DNA of 64,000 nt from Microvirga sp. Its GTDB lineage: Bacteria; Pseudomonadota; Alphaproteobacteria; Rhizobiales; Beijerinckiaceae. The position numbers and the translations under genes are program-made. The stretch is from assembly GCA_031181145.1 (NCBI GenBank), contig JAPSLB010000009.1, positions 25,983 to 89,982 of the forward strand. Reading direction: 5' to 3'. The first letter of the stretch is position 1, and the number at the start of each line of letters is the position of its first letter. The notes below the pieces were generated by a model that saw only the letters and a list, made by a program, of their open reading frames with translations, ran no database searches and was not told the origin of the DNA. Below are positions 16,552 to 25,678 of this stretch, piece after piece.

Positions 16552-18357
16552 TTACCCGCCGCTCTGCGACACGGGAGCCGGCGCCGGAGCGGGTGCGCCC
16601 TCAGCGGCAGCAGGGTTCGGCTCCTCCTCCAGGCCGTGGTCGATCTTCCTGAGGATCTTCACGAGATCTTCCGGCTCGGGGTTCGAGGCCTTGGCGTGGT
16701 CCCACTGGAACTTCGCCTCGAGCTTGCGTCCCACCTTCCAGTACGCATCACCCAGATGATCGTTGATGGTCGGATCTCCGGCCTTCAGCTCCACGGCCTT
16801 TTCAAGCTCGCGCACGGCATCCTCGTAGCGGCCCATCCGGTAATAGGCCCAGCCGAGGGAGTCGATGATCATGCCGTCGCGGGGGGCGAGCTCCACGGCC
16901 TTGGTGAGCATCTTGAAGGCTTCGTCGATATTCTGGTTCTGGTCGACCCATGAATAGGCGAGATAGTTCATCACCTGCGCCTTGCCGGCCGGCAAGGTGT
17001 CAGGCACCAGCTCCAGCGCCTTCTTGAGGTCGGCTTCAGCCTTGTCCCATTGCTTGGCCCGCTCATAGGACGTGCCGCGATAGAAGAAGAGGATCCAGTG
17101 GCCGCGCTGGGGCGTGCCGACGAGCTCGATGGCCCTGCTGTAGGTCTCGGCCGCTTCCGCGAACTTCTTGCGCGAGCGCTGCACGTTGCCGAGGGCCATG
17201 ACGACCTCCACGTCGTCCGGGCGCTCCTTCATGAGCTTGTCGAGATAGGCCATGGCCTCCTCGCCACGTCCCATCTGCTCGTAATTCTGGCCGATGGCGA
17301 TATCGGCGCTCGTGCGCACGGCCGAGTCTTTCGGCACGCGGTCGAAAGTCGCGTTGGCCTGCTCATACTGCTTGAGGCGCTCATAGACGTCGCCCAGGGT
17401 AATGAGGGCCAGCGGATGGTCCGGCTTCAGGTCGAGCGCGAGCTGGAGATAGATGATGGCCGTCAGCTCGTCACCCTGGGTGTTGCCCACTACCCCGAGC
17501 CCGTAGAGCAGCTCGGCCGCGCCGTCCTGGGCGGTGGCGACGAGGGGCATGAGGGGCTTGCCCTGCTCCAGCGCCGTCAGAGCGGCCGTCACGATGGGAT
17601 GGCGCGGGGCGAGTTCGTCGAAGGCCTTGTAGACGGCGATCGCCTCGTCCTTCTTGCCGAGCTTGGCCAGGAAGCGGCCGTAGGCGTCCACCACCTGCAG
17701 GGTGTTCTTCTCGCCCTGATAGGCGGCCTTGAAACGCTTCTCGGCCTCTCTGGCGTTGCCGACCACGTCCGCGATGAGGGCGGCATGGTACTCCCGGAAC
17801 TGATTGAAGGCGCGCTCGCTCTTGAGCTTGTCCACGGTCGCCAGCGCCTGCTTGCCATCCTTCGAGCCCGCATAGGTCCAGGCCGTCAGAAGCGTTGCGG
17901 TGAGATCGGCCTGACGGCCGCGCGTTCCCTTTGCGAGGCGGGCGCGGGCATCGGCGAATTTCTGAGCCTTCAGAGAGCGCACCGCGAGGGCGAACTGGGC
18001 CAGGTTGTTGGACGAATCACGCTTGGACAGACGCTCGGCCGCCCGATAGGCCTCCTGCATGGAGCCGTTGCCGAGGAACGCCACGAAGCCGCGCTCCAGC
18101 AACTCCTGATTGCCCGGATCCGCCTGGATGGCCTCACGGAAGAACAGCGCAGCGGCCTGCGTATCTCGGGCGGAGCCGGCCACATAGGCCGAGAGGAAGT
18201 TGCCCTCGAGGCTCTGCGCGGGCATCAGAGCGTCATTCGGGTCCGTATTGACCGCCAGGGCCGGCGAGCCCAGAAGGCCTGCCGCCATCAAAACAAGTAC
18301 GGGCAAACCCTTACGGGTCAAAGGCAATTTGAACGTTGGCACGAAGCGCGGCTCCAA
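16552..18357 (-). CDS. Exported tetratricopeptide-repeat protein
   Basis: A 601-residue protein with an N-terminal signal ([19 protein letters not shown], about residues 18-35) and a series of TPR helices. Clear units occur at about residues 300-340, 370-410, 440-480 and 500-540, for example [23 protein letters not shown] and [22 protein letters not shown]. The C-terminus is a Pro/Ala tail. TPR arrays mediate protein-protein contacts, so in the periplasm it could scaffold envelope or cell-wall machinery. No catalytic domain is visible. It lies 166 nt upstream of ispE on the same strand, with a repeat element between. Confidence 0.85.
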   Translation of the reverse strand: MEPRFVPTFKLPLTRKGLPVLVLMAAGLLGSPALAVNTDPNDALMPAQSLEGNFLSAYVAGSARDTQAAALFFREAIQADPGNQELLERGFVAFLGNGSMQEAYRAAERLSKRDSSNNLAQFALAVRSLKAQKFADARARLAKGTRGRQADLTATLLTAWTYAGSKDGKQALATVDKLKSERAFNQFREYHAALIADVVGNAREAEKRFKAAYQGEKNTLQVVDAYGRFLAKLGKKDEAIAVYKAFDELAPRHPIVTAALTALEQGKPLMPLVATAQDGAAELLYGLGVVGNTQGDELTAIIYLQLALDLKPDHPLALITLGDVYERLKQYEQANATFDRVPKDSAVRTSADIAIGQNYEQMGRGEEAMAYLDKLMKERPDDVEVVMALGNVQRSRKKFAEAAETYSRAIELVGTPQRGHWILFFYRGTSYERAKQWDKAEADLKKALELVPDTLPAGKAQVMNYLAYSWVDQNQNIDEAFKMLTKAVELAPRDGMIIDSLGWAYYRMGRYEDAVRELEKAVELKAGDPTINDHLGDAYWKVGRKLEAKFQWDHAKASNPEPEDLVKILRKIDHGLEEEPNPAAAEGAPAPAPAPVSQSGG

Positions 18358-18670
18358 TCATCGCGACATCTCGGGAACAGGATGTAAGGAGATGTGCGCC
18401 AAATCAGGCCGGAGAATGGCGTGTCCCTGTACCGGTCGCAAGGGGGGAGATTGACGCTGTGAGCGCAAAAGCCGCGGGAGGACAAGATTTCGCCAGGCAA
18501 AGACGGGCCAAGGGAACCCTCGGCGTCATGGCCGTCCCCGAACCGGATCCGGCGATCGGTCCCGGCCGCCCCGATCAGGAAAAGCGCCGCGCCCTTCCAA
18601 GGGCCATCACCGGCACAAGAGCCGGTGATGGCGATAAAGGTGCTCTTCCTCAGAGCCCCCTCGGACGCCC
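18358..18670. other. 313-nt intergenic region between TPR and ETF-QO genes
   Basis: No convincing gene. An open frame of 116 codons at 18336-18686 has unremarkable composition and no recognisable start context or family. The only clear structure is the 11-bp hairpin at 18604-18631. The upstream half should hold the promoter of the minus-strand TPR gene, but I see no strong -35/-10 pair. Confidence 0.5.
18604..18631. repeat. Perfect 11-bp hairpin downstream of ETF-QO
   Basis: CCATCACCGGC (18604-18614) and GCCGGTGATGG (18621-18631) flank ACAAGA. It lies 40 nt past the ETF-QO stop on the minus strand and may act in 3' end formation. A related palindrome, ATCACCGGC/GCCGGTGAT, occurs at 41451-41473, so it is probably a second dispersed repeat type. 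Confidence 0.65.
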
Positions 18671-20335
18671 TTACATATTGACGTAGTTCGGTCCGCCGCC
18701 GCCCTCGGGGGTGATCCAGGTGATGTTCTGGTTCGGGTCCTTGATGTCACAGGTCTTGCAGTGCACGCAGTTCTGCGCGTTGATCTGGAAGCGCACGCCT
18801 CCCTCGCCCTCGACCCACTCGTAGACGCCCGCCGGGCAGTAGCGCTGCGAGGGCCCGCCATAGACGTCGTGCTCCGAGACCTTCTGCAGGCCCATGTCCT
18901 TCACCTTGAGATGGACCGGCTGATCCTCCTCGTGGTTGGTGTTGGACAGGAACACCGAAGACAGCTTGTCGAAGGTCAGCACCCCGTCGGGCTTCTCGTA
19001 CCGGATCGGCTTCACCGCCGAGAGCGGCAGCAGGCATTCGTGATCCGGCTTGCCGTGCTTCATCGTGCCGAACGGCGACCAGCCAAAGATCTCCGTCAGC
19101 CACATGTCGAGTCCGCCCAGCGCAACCCCGGCCGCCGTGCCGTATTTCGACCAGAGCGGCTTGACGTTGCGCACCCGCTTCAGATCGTAGCCGATCGGCG
19201 AGCCGCGCCAGGCCTCCTCGTAGGACGCCACCTCGTCGTGGGCCCGCCCCGCCTGCAGCGCCGCGAACACATGCTCGGCGCACAGCATGCCTGAGAGGAT
19301 CGCGTTGTGGCTGCCCTTGATGCGCGGCACGTTCACGAAGCCGGCCGAGTCGCCCACCAGGCAGCCGCCCGGGAAGGAAAGCCGCGGCACCGACTGCCAG
19401 CCGCCCTCCATGATGGCGCGCGCGCCGTAGCCGATGCGCTTGCCCCCCTCGAACACGTCGCGCACCATCGGGTGCGTCTTGAAGCGCTGGAACTCGTCGA
19501 AGGGCGAGAGCGTCGGGTTCTTGTAGTTGAGGTGGACCACGAAGCCGACCGACACGAGATGGTCGTCGAAGTGGTAGAGCCAGGAGCCGCCGCCCGCGTT
19601 GTTGGGCAAGGGCCAGCCCATGGAGTGGCGCACCAGCCCCGGCCGGAACTTGTCCGGCTTCACCTGCCAGAGCTCCTTGATGCCGATGCCGTATTTCTGG
19701 TGGTCGCGGCCTTCGTTGAGGCCGAAGCGCTCCACCATCTGCTTGGTCAGCGAGCCGCGCGCCCCCTCGCCCAAGATGGTGTACTTGGCACGCAGCTCCA
19801 TGCCGCGGGTGAAGTTGGCGTTGGGCTCGCCGTTGCGGCCGATGCCCATGTCACCGGTGGCCACGCCCACCACCTTGCCGTCCTCGACCAGCACCTCGGA
19901 GGCCGGGAAGCCGGGATAGATCTCCACGCCCAGCTCCTCCGCCTTGCGGCCGAGATAGCGGGCGACGTTGCCGAGCGAGCCGACGAAGTTGCCGTGGTTG
20001 TTCATGAGCTTGGGCATGAACACGTTCGGCAGGCGGATGCCGCCGGCATGGCCCAGATACATGAACTCGTCGGCAGTGACCTGGGTGGTGAGCGGGCGGT
20101 CGGGATCGCTGCGCCAGTCGGGCAGGAGGCCGTCGAGGCCGATCGGATCGATCACCGCGCCGGAGAGAATGTGAGCCCCCACCTCGGAGCCCTTCTCCAC
20201 CACCACGACGGAGATATCCGCGCCCGTGTCCATCGCCTGCTGCTTGAGCCGGATGGCGGTGGCCAGGCCCGCCGGGCCGGCGCCCACGATGACGACGTCA
20301 AACTCCATCGATTCACGGGCCGGAAAATCGGTCAT
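18671..20335 (-). CDS. Electron transfer flavoprotein-ubiquinone oxidoreductase
   Basis: A 554-residue iron-sulfur flavoprotein that passes electrons from reduced ETF (from fatty-acid and amino-acid dehydrogenases) to ubiquinone at the inner membrane. The FAD dinucleotide motif VIVGAGPAGLATAI is at about residue 14. The C-terminal 4Fe-4S domain has RYCPAGVYEW and NCVHCKTCDIKDPNQN, giving the four expected cysteines. GGSWLYHFDDHLVSVGFVVHL and LVGDSAGFVNVPRIKGSHNA are family-typical. Length fits the family. The etfAB genes are not in this window. Upstream is a good promoter with a palindrome over its -10. Confidence 0.96.
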   Translation of the reverse strand: MTDFPARESMEFDVVIVGAGPAGLATAIRLKQQAMDTGADISVVVVEKGSEVGAHILSGAVIDPIGLDGLLPDWRSDPDRPLTTQVTADEFMYLGHAGGIRLPNVFMPKLMNNHGNFVGSLGNVARYLGRKAEELGVEIYPGFPASEVLVEDGKVVGVATGDMGIGRNGEPNANFTRGMELRAKYTILGEGARGSLTKQMVERFGLNEGRDHQKYGIGIKELWQVKPDKFRPGLVRHSMGWPLPNNAGGGSWLYHFDDHLVSVGFVVHLNYKNPTLSPFDEFQRFKTHPMVRDVFEGGKRIGYGARAIMEGGWQSVPRLSFPGGCLVGDSAGFVNVPRIKGSHNAILSGMLCAEHVFAALQAGRAHDEVASYEEAWRGSPIGYDLKRVRNVKPLWSKYGTAAGVALGGLDMWLTEIFGWSPFGTMKHGKPDHECLLPLSAVKPIRYEKPDGVLTFDKLSSVFLSNTNHEEDQPVHLKVKDMGLQKVSEHDVYGGPSQRYCPAGVYEWVEGEGGVRFQINAQNCVHCKTCDIKDPNQNITWITPEGGGGPNYVNM

Positions 20336-20370
20336 GCGTGTTCTCCTGTACGCGACTTCGAAGCGCCGCC

Positions 20371-20394
20371 AGATCGTTTACATATGAACAATCT
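20371..20394. promoter_or_regulatory. Palindromic operator candidate over the ETF-QO -10
   Basis: AGATCGTTTA (20371-20380) and TGAACAATCT (20385-20394) are imperfect inverted repeats: 8 of 10 arm positions pair. The element covers the -10 hexamer of the promoter at 20379-20407, a position suited to repression. The binding regulator is unknown; the length is compatible with TetR-type sites. Confidence 0.4.
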
Positions 20395-20407
20395 AGCGGC
20401 CTCTCAA
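20379..20407 (-). promoter_or_regulatory. Putative sigma-70 promoter of ETF-QO
   Basis: On the minus strand, TTGAGA (20407-20402) and TATGTA (20384-20379) are separated by 17 nt, with the -10 about 44 nt before the ATG at 20335. The AGGAG ribosome site follows at about 20347-20343. Confidence 0.55.
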
Positions 20408-20629
20408 GGGCAGCCTTCTTTGGAACTGTCCTAGCTTCATTGGCCGGAAGCGGAAAGTTCCCTTTCAGCATAAGGTTATGCCGAGAGCCGATGACCTGGG
20501 CATCTTACGCGGACAGCCGTGTCCCAGAGAATGCCTCAAGAGACAGAACAATGAAAACAGGGCGATTAAGTGGGCTGGAGAAGAACATCCCGAGTTGTCG
20601 CTCTCTTCCGGGAGGCTTACATACAAGTC

Positions 20630-21469
20630 ATGCAGGATCTCCCCTCCGACCGCGATGCTTTGAAGGCGCTCCTCGACTTCCATGTCGAGGCGGGGGTTGA
20701 TCTTGCCCTCGACGAGACCCCTCACAATCGTTTCGCGGAGCCGAAACCCGAACCCGCCCGCGGCGCAGGCCCGGTCCCCGAGCGGACAGTCGCCTCCGCC
20801 GATTCCCGGAATCCGCCGCCCCCTCCCCGTGCGCTTCCCAAGACCGCTGCCGGGGCGCCCGACGAGGTGGCGAGCCTTGCCCGCGAGCAGGCGCGTCATG
20901 CCCGGACCCTGGAGGAGCTGGAGGCGATCCTCGCAGCCTTCGAAGGCTGCGCCCTGAAGTTTTCCGCCAAGAACCTGGCCTTCGCGGACGGCAATCCGGA
21001 AGGCCGTGTGATGCTGGTGGGCGAAGCGCCCGGCGCGGACGAGGACCGGATCGGCAAACCCTTCATGGGTCGCTCGGGTCAACTGCTCGACCGGATGCTC
21101 GCCACCATCGGCCTCGACCGTAGCCAAGTCTATGTGGCCAATATCGTGCCGTGGCGCCCGCCGGGCAACCGCACGCCGACCCCACAGGAGATCGCGATCT
21201 GCAAGCCGTTCATCGCGCGGCAGATCGAGCTGGCCGCTCCCGAATTCCTGCTGTGCCTGGGCGGCCCCGCGGCCCAGAACCTGCTCGGCCTGAAGGACGG
21301 AATCCTGCGCACCCGCGGACGCTGGTTCACCTACAAGACCGAGGACGGGCGGGAGATCCGCGCGCTGCCGACCCTGCACCCGGCCTATCTGCTGCGCCAA
21401 CCCCTGCAGAAACGCCTCGGCTGGCGGGACTTCATGACCTTGCGGCGGGCGCTCGACGCGAAGGAATAA
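20630..21469 (+). CDS. Uracil-DNA glycosylase, family 4-like
   Basis: A 279-residue base-excision repair enzyme that removes uracil from DNA. Motif A is VGEAPGADEDRIGKPFMGRSG (about 130-150) and motif B is LHPAY with H250. The start at 20630 follows GGAGG; an upstream ATG at 20570 is less likely. Family 4 enzymes normally bind a 4Fe-4S cluster with four cysteines, the first two as CxxC. Here I find C107, C191 and C209, but the second position of the first pair is K110 (GCALK). The cluster may be absent, bound by three cysteines, or use another residue. A Pro-rich linker spans about residues 36-75. Confidence 0.88.
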   Translation: MQDLPSDRDALKALLDFHVEAGVDLALDETPHNRFAEPKPEPARGAGPVPERTVASADSRNPPPPPRALPKTAAGAPDEVASLAREQARHARTLEELEAILAAFEGCALKFSAKNLAFADGNPEGRVMLVGEAPGADEDRIGKPFMGRSGQLLDRMLATIGLDRSQVYVANIVPWRPPGNRTPTPQEIAICKPFIARQIELAAPEFLLCLGGPAAQNLLGLKDGILRTRGRWFTYKTEDGREIRALPTLHPAYLLRQPLQKRLGWRDFMTLRRALDAKE

Positions 21470-21555
21470 CCCTCGCCCGAGGGCGTTCGGAACCCGTTCA
21501 TACATTCATGCCTTAAGCTCGTGCGGCAAATCGTGCTGCGGCTCGTAGGTGAAAC

Positions 21556-22419
21556 ATGCGCTGGGACAACTTTCGAACCTCGTCCAATGTGGAAGACCGC
21601 CGCGGCATGGGCATGGTCGGAGGCGGCGGGCTGGGGATCGGCACCATCGTGATCCTGGGTCTCGTAGGCTGGGCTCTCGGCATCGATCCGCGCCTTCTGA
21701 TCGGCGGCGCCGAGATGATTGCGGGCGGCGGCTCGGGATACCAGCAGCAACAGGGCCGTCAGGGCACGCCGCAGGACGAGGCCGGGCGCTTCGCCGCCGC
21801 GATCCTCGGCAACACGGAAGACGTCTGGAAGACCGTTCTGCCCCAGCAGGCGAACCGGCAATACCGGGAACCGAAGCTCGTGCTGTTCTCCGGCGCGACG
21901 CGATCGGGCTGCGGCGGCGCGCAATCGGCCATGGGTCCGTTCTACTGCCCCCTCGACCAGACCGTCTATATCGACCTCTCCTTCTTCGAGGAGATGCAGC
22001 GCCGCTTCCGCGCGGGCGGCGACTTCGCCTATGCCTATGTGCTCGCGCACGAGGTCGGTCACCATGTCGAGAACCTTCTCGGCATTCTCCCGCGCGTTCA
22101 GGAGCGTCAGCGCGAAGTGAGCCGCACGGAAGCCAATCAGCTCTCCGTCCGGGTCGAGCTGATGGCCGATTGTCTGGCGGGCGTGTGGGCGCACCATTCC
22201 AACCAGCGCTGGCAGTCGCTCGAGCAGGGCGATATCGAGGAAGCGATCCGCGCGGCGGAGGCCATCGGCGACGACCGGCTGCAGAAACAAACTCAGGGCC
22301 GCGTGGTGCCCGATTCCTTCACCCACGGCTCCTCGGAACAGCGCGTGCGCTGGCTCACGTCAGGCTTGAAGAGCGGCTCCGTGCAGGCCTGCGATACGTT
22401 CAGGGCGGCGAGGCTGTAA
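21556..22419 (+). CDS. Neutral zinc metallopeptidase family membrane protein (YpfJ-like)
   Basis: A 287-residue protein with one membrane helix at about residues 24-46 (GIGTIVILGLVGWALGI) and a large extracytoplasmic domain. The zinc motif is YVLAHEVGHHVEN near residue 170, with HExxH, and a downstream acidic stretch VELMADCLAGVW near 205 offers the third ligand. Length matches the family of putative neutral zinc metallopeptidases, whose substrates are mostly unknown. The short N-terminus is cytoplasmic and begins MRWDNFRTSSNVEDRR. It follows the UDG gene by 86 nt on the same strand. Confidence 0.88.
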   Translation: MRWDNFRTSSNVEDRRGMGMVGGGGLGIGTIVILGLVGWALGIDPRLLIGGAEMIAGGGSGYQQQQGRQGTPQDEAGRFAAAILGNTEDVWKTVLPQQANRQYREPKLVLFSGATRSGCGGAQSAMGPFYCPLDQTVYIDLSFFEEMQRRFRAGGDFAYAYVLAHEVGHHVENLLGILPRVQERQREVSRTEANQLSVRVELMADCLAGVWAHHSNQRWQSLEQGDIEEAIRAAEAIGDDRLQKQTQGRVVPDSFTHGSSEQRVRWLTSGLKSGSVQACDTFRAARL

Positions 22420-22495
22420 GTGCATCGTCCCGTCGCGTTGCCGGATTCGACCGGGCCATCCACGTCTTTGGAGCGTATCGTGAAAGAAGGCGTGG

Positions 22496-22522
22496 ATACC
22501 CGGTACAAGGCCGGGTATGACG
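22496..22522 (+). repeat. REP-like palindrome with ATGACGAAA tail before moaB
   Basis: ATACCCGG (22496-22503) and CCGGGTAT (22511-22518) surround TACAAGG, and the arm runs into ATGACGAAA. It ends about 30 nt upstream of the moaB start and explains an in-frame false start at 22517. Confidence 0.75.
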
Positions 22523-22552
22523 AAAGGGGACTGCCCTTCGCAGGTTTACACC

Positions 22553-23107
22553 ATGCCCGGTATCGACGAAACGCTCGCCTTCGTTCCTTTGGCCATCGCG
22601 GTGCTCACCGTGTCGGACACGCGCTCGCTCGATGAGGACAAATCGGGAGCGACGCTCGCCGAGCGCATCACGAGAGCCGGCCACAGGCTCGGGGATCGGG
22701 CCGTCGTGCCCGACGACGTCGAGGCCATCCGCGAAAAGGTGAAGGGCTGGATCGCCGATCCCGCCATCGACGTGATCATCACCACCGGCGGCACGGGCTT
22801 CACCGGCCGGGACGTCACGCCCGAGGCCATCGAGCCCCTGTTCGAGAAGCGCATGGACGGCTTTTCCGCCGTGTTCCACCGCATTTCCTATGACAAGATC
22901 GGAACATCGACCATTCAATCGCGCGCGACGGCGGGCGTGGCGAACGCCACCTTCATCTTCGTGCTGCCTGGCTCGCCCGGTGCCTGCAAGGATGCGTGGG
23001 ACGGAATTCTCGTCACCCAGCTCGACTACCGCTACCGCCCCTGCAATTTCGTCGAGATCATGCCCCGCCTCGACGAGCACCTGAAGCGCGGAAAGCTGAA
23101 AGGCTAA
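22553..23107 (+). CDS. moaB: Molybdenum cofactor biosynthesis protein B
   Basis: A 184-residue MoaB/Mog-fold protein, which adenylates molybdopterin or helps insert molybdate during molybdenum cofactor synthesis. The signature IITTGGTGFTGRDVTPEA at about residues 80-97 and VLPGSPGACKDAWD near 145 are typical. The start at 22553 (MPGIDETLAFVPLAIAVLTV) is preferred because the ATG at 22517 lies in a repeat. No other moa genes are adjacent. The next gene is convergent, with 1 nt between the stop codons. Confidence 0.94.
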   Translation: MPGIDETLAFVPLAIAVLTVSDTRSLDEDKSGATLAERITRAGHRLGDRAVVPDDVEAIREKVKGWIADPAIDVIITTGGTGFTGRDVTPEAIEPLFEKRMDGFSAVFHRISYDKIGTSTIQSRATAGVANATFIFVLPGSPGACKDAWDGILVTQLDYRYRPCNFVEIMPRLDEHLKRGKLKG

Positions 23108-23108
23108 A

Positions 23109-23600
23109 TCAGCCGAAGACCGGGTCGCGCTCGATTCGCGCCGACAAGCGCACCGGCGTGCGGGCTTTCACCTCCTTGAGCAGCACCCGTCGATGCACGA
23201 GATCGCCTGCGCGGACGGACGAGCGCGCCAGGGCGCGACGTAGATATCCGGCCAAGCCGGTGCCGGGACGGCGAAGCCGGGCAAGCCCCCGCTCGGGTGG
23301 TGCCAGGGCCACGAAGCGGTCGAGGACCCGGATCCAATCCTCCTGGGGAATATCGCCGTCGTCGAGGCAGAGCAGCCAGTTGCGCCGCGCCGCGCGGGCT
23401 CCCTCCGCCCAGGAAATATCCTCCGCCACGATCAGGCTGGCCCCGACCGCATCGGCCACCTTCGCCAAGGTCTCATCCTGTCGGCGGGACAGAATGACGG
23501 CATCGCCGACGAGCCCTGCCGCGACGGCGGGCACAAGGGCGCTCAAGGTGGCGGCCAGGGCCTCCGGCCCATGGGTGACACGGACGATAACGGTGATCAT
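23109..23600 (-). CDS. Short glycosyltransferase-like protein
   Basis: A 163-residue protein starting MITVIVRVTHGPEALAATLSAL, the beta-strand opening of a GT-A (family 2) fold, followed by AVILSRRQDETLAKVADAVGAS and LLCLDDGDIPQEDWIRVL, where DDGD may stand for the DxD metal site. It is about half the length of a normal family-2 enzyme and ends with a basic region, so it may be a minimal or degenerate enzyme. No acceptor or donor can be named. It is convergent with moaB and divergent from the radical SAM gene. Confidence 0.6.
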   Translation of the reverse strand: MITVIVRVTHGPEALAATLSALVPAVAAGLVGDAVILSRRQDETLAKVADAVGASLIVAEDISWAEGARAARRNWLLCLDDGDIPQEDWIRVLDRFVALAPPERGLARLRRPGTGLAGYLRRALARSSVRAGDLVHRRVLLKEVKARTPVRLSARIERDPVFG

Positions 23601-23721
23601 GAGCCCCTTATAGCCCGTCCGTTCCAGGCCGTCGCCCGAAAGATCGCATGGCCCCTTGATTTTGTTCCGCGTTTGTTCTGTTCTTATTCCGTTCTCTCCG
23701 ACAGATTCGCTTGAGGCCGCC

Positions 23722-24894
23722 ATGTCCGCCCGTCCCAAGAACCACCCTGCCCTTTCGAGGCCCGCGACGCGCTCCCCGATCGAGGCGGCCGAGGCGGCCC
23801 GGCGGCGCATGGACGATCCGGCCTACCGGGTCGAGATGGACCGCCGCCGGGGCCGGGGCGCGGCGTCGAACCCCACCGGGCGCTACGAGCCTGCACGGCG
23901 CGAGGGCTTCGACGACGGCTGGGACATCGAGGAGGAGCTCCCGCCCCTCCCGACCGAGGTGATCGTCGAGAAGCCGCGCACGATCATCACCAGGAACGAT
24001 TCGCCAGACATCCTCTTCGAGAAGTCGATCAACCCCTATCGCGGCTGCGAGCACGGCTGCTCCTATTGCTTCGCACGGCCCACGCACGCCTATCAGGGCC
24101 TGTCCTCGGGCCTCGACTTCGAGACCAAGATCTTCGCCAAGCCCAATGCCGCCGAACTCCTGGAGAAGGAGCTGCGCGTCCCGAATTATCAGCCCACCAC
24201 GATTGCGCTCGGCGCCAATACGGACCCGTATCAGCCGGTGGAGCGGAAGTTCCGCATCACGCGCTCGATCCTGGAGGTGCTCAACCGCGCCAATCACCCG
24301 GTCGGCATCGTGACGAAATCGGCGCTCGTCACGCGCGACATCGACATCCTGAGCCAGATGGCCGACAGGCGGCTCGCCAAGGTGGCGGTCTCGATCACGA
24401 CGCTGGACCCGAAGCTCGCCCGCAGGATGGAGCCGCGTGCGGCCACACCCGCCAAGCGCCTCGAGACCGTGCGCCGGCTCGCGGAGGCCGGCATTCCTGT
24501 GACCGTGCTGGTGGCCCCGATCATCCCGGCCATCAACGACCATGAAATCGAGGCGATTCTGAAGGCCTCGCAGCAGGCCGGCGCGCAGGAGGCCGGATAC
24601 GTGCTGCTTCGCCTGCCGCACGACCTGAAGGACCTGATGCGCGACTGGCTTGTCGAGCATTACCCGGACAAGCTCAAGCACGTGTTCTCCCTGCTGCAGG
24701 AGGCCCGCGGCGGCAAGGATTACGATTCCGACTGGAGCACGCGTCAATCGGGTGTCGGCCCCTATGCCTGGATGATCGGCCGTCGCTTCGAGACCGCCGC
24801 CGAGCGGCTGGGCCTGAACAAGCGGAATCTCTCCCTGCGCAAGGACCTGTTCAAGGCTCCGATCAAGGAGACGGGGCAGCTGTCGCTGTTCTAG
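23722..24894 (+). CDS. PA0069 family radical SAM protein
   Basis: A 390-residue radical SAM enzyme. The cluster motif GCEHGCSYCFARPTH near residue 113 gives CxxxCxxC for the 4Fe-4S cluster that cleaves S-adenosylmethionine. KSINPYRGCEHGC and PTTIALGANTDPYQPVER are typical of the family named after P. aeruginosa PA0069, distantly related to spore photoproduct lyase. The N-terminal 80 residues are basic and probably disordered. The start is at 23722 (MSARPKNHPALS), not the upstream frame opening at 23656. The substrate is unknown; a role in DNA or RNA repair is speculative. Confidence 0.88.
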   Translation: MSARPKNHPALSRPATRSPIEAAEAARRRMDDPAYRVEMDRRRGRGAASNPTGRYEPARREGFDDGWDIEEELPPLPTEVIVEKPRTIITRNDSPDILFEKSINPYRGCEHGCSYCFARPTHAYQGLSSGLDFETKIFAKPNAAELLEKELRVPNYQPTTIALGANTDPYQPVERKFRITRSILEVLNRANHPVGIVTKSALVTRDIDILSQMADRRLAKVAVSITTLDPKLARRMEPRAATPAKRLETVRRLAEAGIPVTVLVAPIIPAINDHEIEAILKASQQAGAQEAGYVLLRLPHDLKDLMRDWLVEHYPDKLKHVFSLLQEARGGKDYDSDWSTRQSGVGPYAWMIGRRFETAAERLGLNKRNLSLRKDLFKAPIKETGQLSLF

Positions 24895-24917
24895 AAGTCG
24901 CTTCAAGGGCTCCTTCG

Positions 24918-24965
24918 GCATGCCCGGCACAGGGTGGTTTCCTGGAACACGTCCGGGAATGACGC
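24918..24965 (+). repeat. Degenerate REP-like element before rnhB
   Basis: TGCCCGGCACAGGG and, 20 nt later, TCCGGGAATGACGC match the arms and tail of the other copies, but the palindrome is broken by inserted sequence. It occupies the 142-nt gap between the radical SAM gene and rnhB. Confidence 0.5.
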
Positions 24966-25036
24966 AAAAGAGCATTCACACCGGCGGCATAAAGCGCGGA
25001 TGACAAAGCTGCCTCCCGCCGCTTTGATCCCACCCC

Positions 25037-25678
25037 ATGACCGCACCGATTCGCCTTTCCAGAAAACCCGGCCTCGGCCTCGACCGCGAGCGTGCCGCCC
25101 GCGCGGCGGGCTACACCTGCATCGCGGGCCTCGACGAGGTCGGGCGCGGGCCGCTCGCAGGGCCCGTCGTGTCGGCGGCGGTGGTGCTCGATCAGGACAA
25201 TGTCCCGCAGGGCCTTGCGGATTCGAAGGCGCTGTCCGCGCAGAAACGCGAGGCGCTGTTTGCCGAGATTCTCGCGACCGCGAAGGTGGGCATCGCATCC
25301 GTGTCCCATGCGGAGATCGACACCATCAATATCCGGCAGGCCTCGTTGCAGGCCATGTGCCGGGCGCTCGCGGCGCTTCCCTGCACGCCGGATCTCGCCT
25401 TCGTCGACGGCAACGACCCGCCGCGACTGCCCTGCGCGACCGAAGCGATCGTCAAGGGCGATTCGAGCATCGCGTCGATCGCTGCCGCGTCCATCGTGGC
25501 GAAAGTGGTGCGCGACCGCATGATGGCGCGCCTCGCCGAGGTTTATCCGGCCTATGGATTCGCGAGCAATGCGGGCTACAGCACGAAGACGCATCTCCAG
25601 GTCCTGGCCAGCGACGGTCCGTGCCCCTTTCATCGCCTGAGTTTTGCGCCTCTTCGCCAAGGGTTACTGGACCTGTAA
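25037..25678 (+). CDS. rnhB: Ribonuclease HII
   Basis: A 213-residue endonuclease that cleaves the RNA strand of RNA-DNA hybrids and nicks at single misincorporated ribonucleotides. The catalytic motif GLDEVGRGPLAGPVVSAAVVL near residue 31 gives the Asp-Glu pair, FVDGNDPP near 117 gives the third acidic residue, and SIIAKV-like IAAASIVAKVVRDRMM follows. Length is normal. The stop codon TAA at 25676 is also the first of three TAAC repeats upstream of ccrM. Confidence 0.96.
   Translation: MTAPIRLSRKPGLGLDRERAARAAGYTCIAGLDEVGRGPLAGPVVSAAVVLDQDNVPQGLADSKALSAQKREALFAEILATAKVGIASVSHAEIDTINIRQASLQAMCRALAALPCTPDLAFVDGNDPPRLPCATEAIVKGDSSIASIAAASIVAKVVRDRMMARLAEVYPAYGFASNAGYSTKTHLQVLASDGPCPFHRLSFAPLRQGLLDL

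Noticed and set aside
21549-22520. 323-codon frame over the zinc metallopeptidase in another frame
   Set aside because: The 21556 frame has HEVGH and a membrane helix; this one is Arg/Pro-rich with no motif.
23656-23721. Upstream start for the radical SAM gene
   Set aside because: The 22 extra residues (MILFRVCSVL...) are unlike family N-termini and overlap the divergent promoter region.
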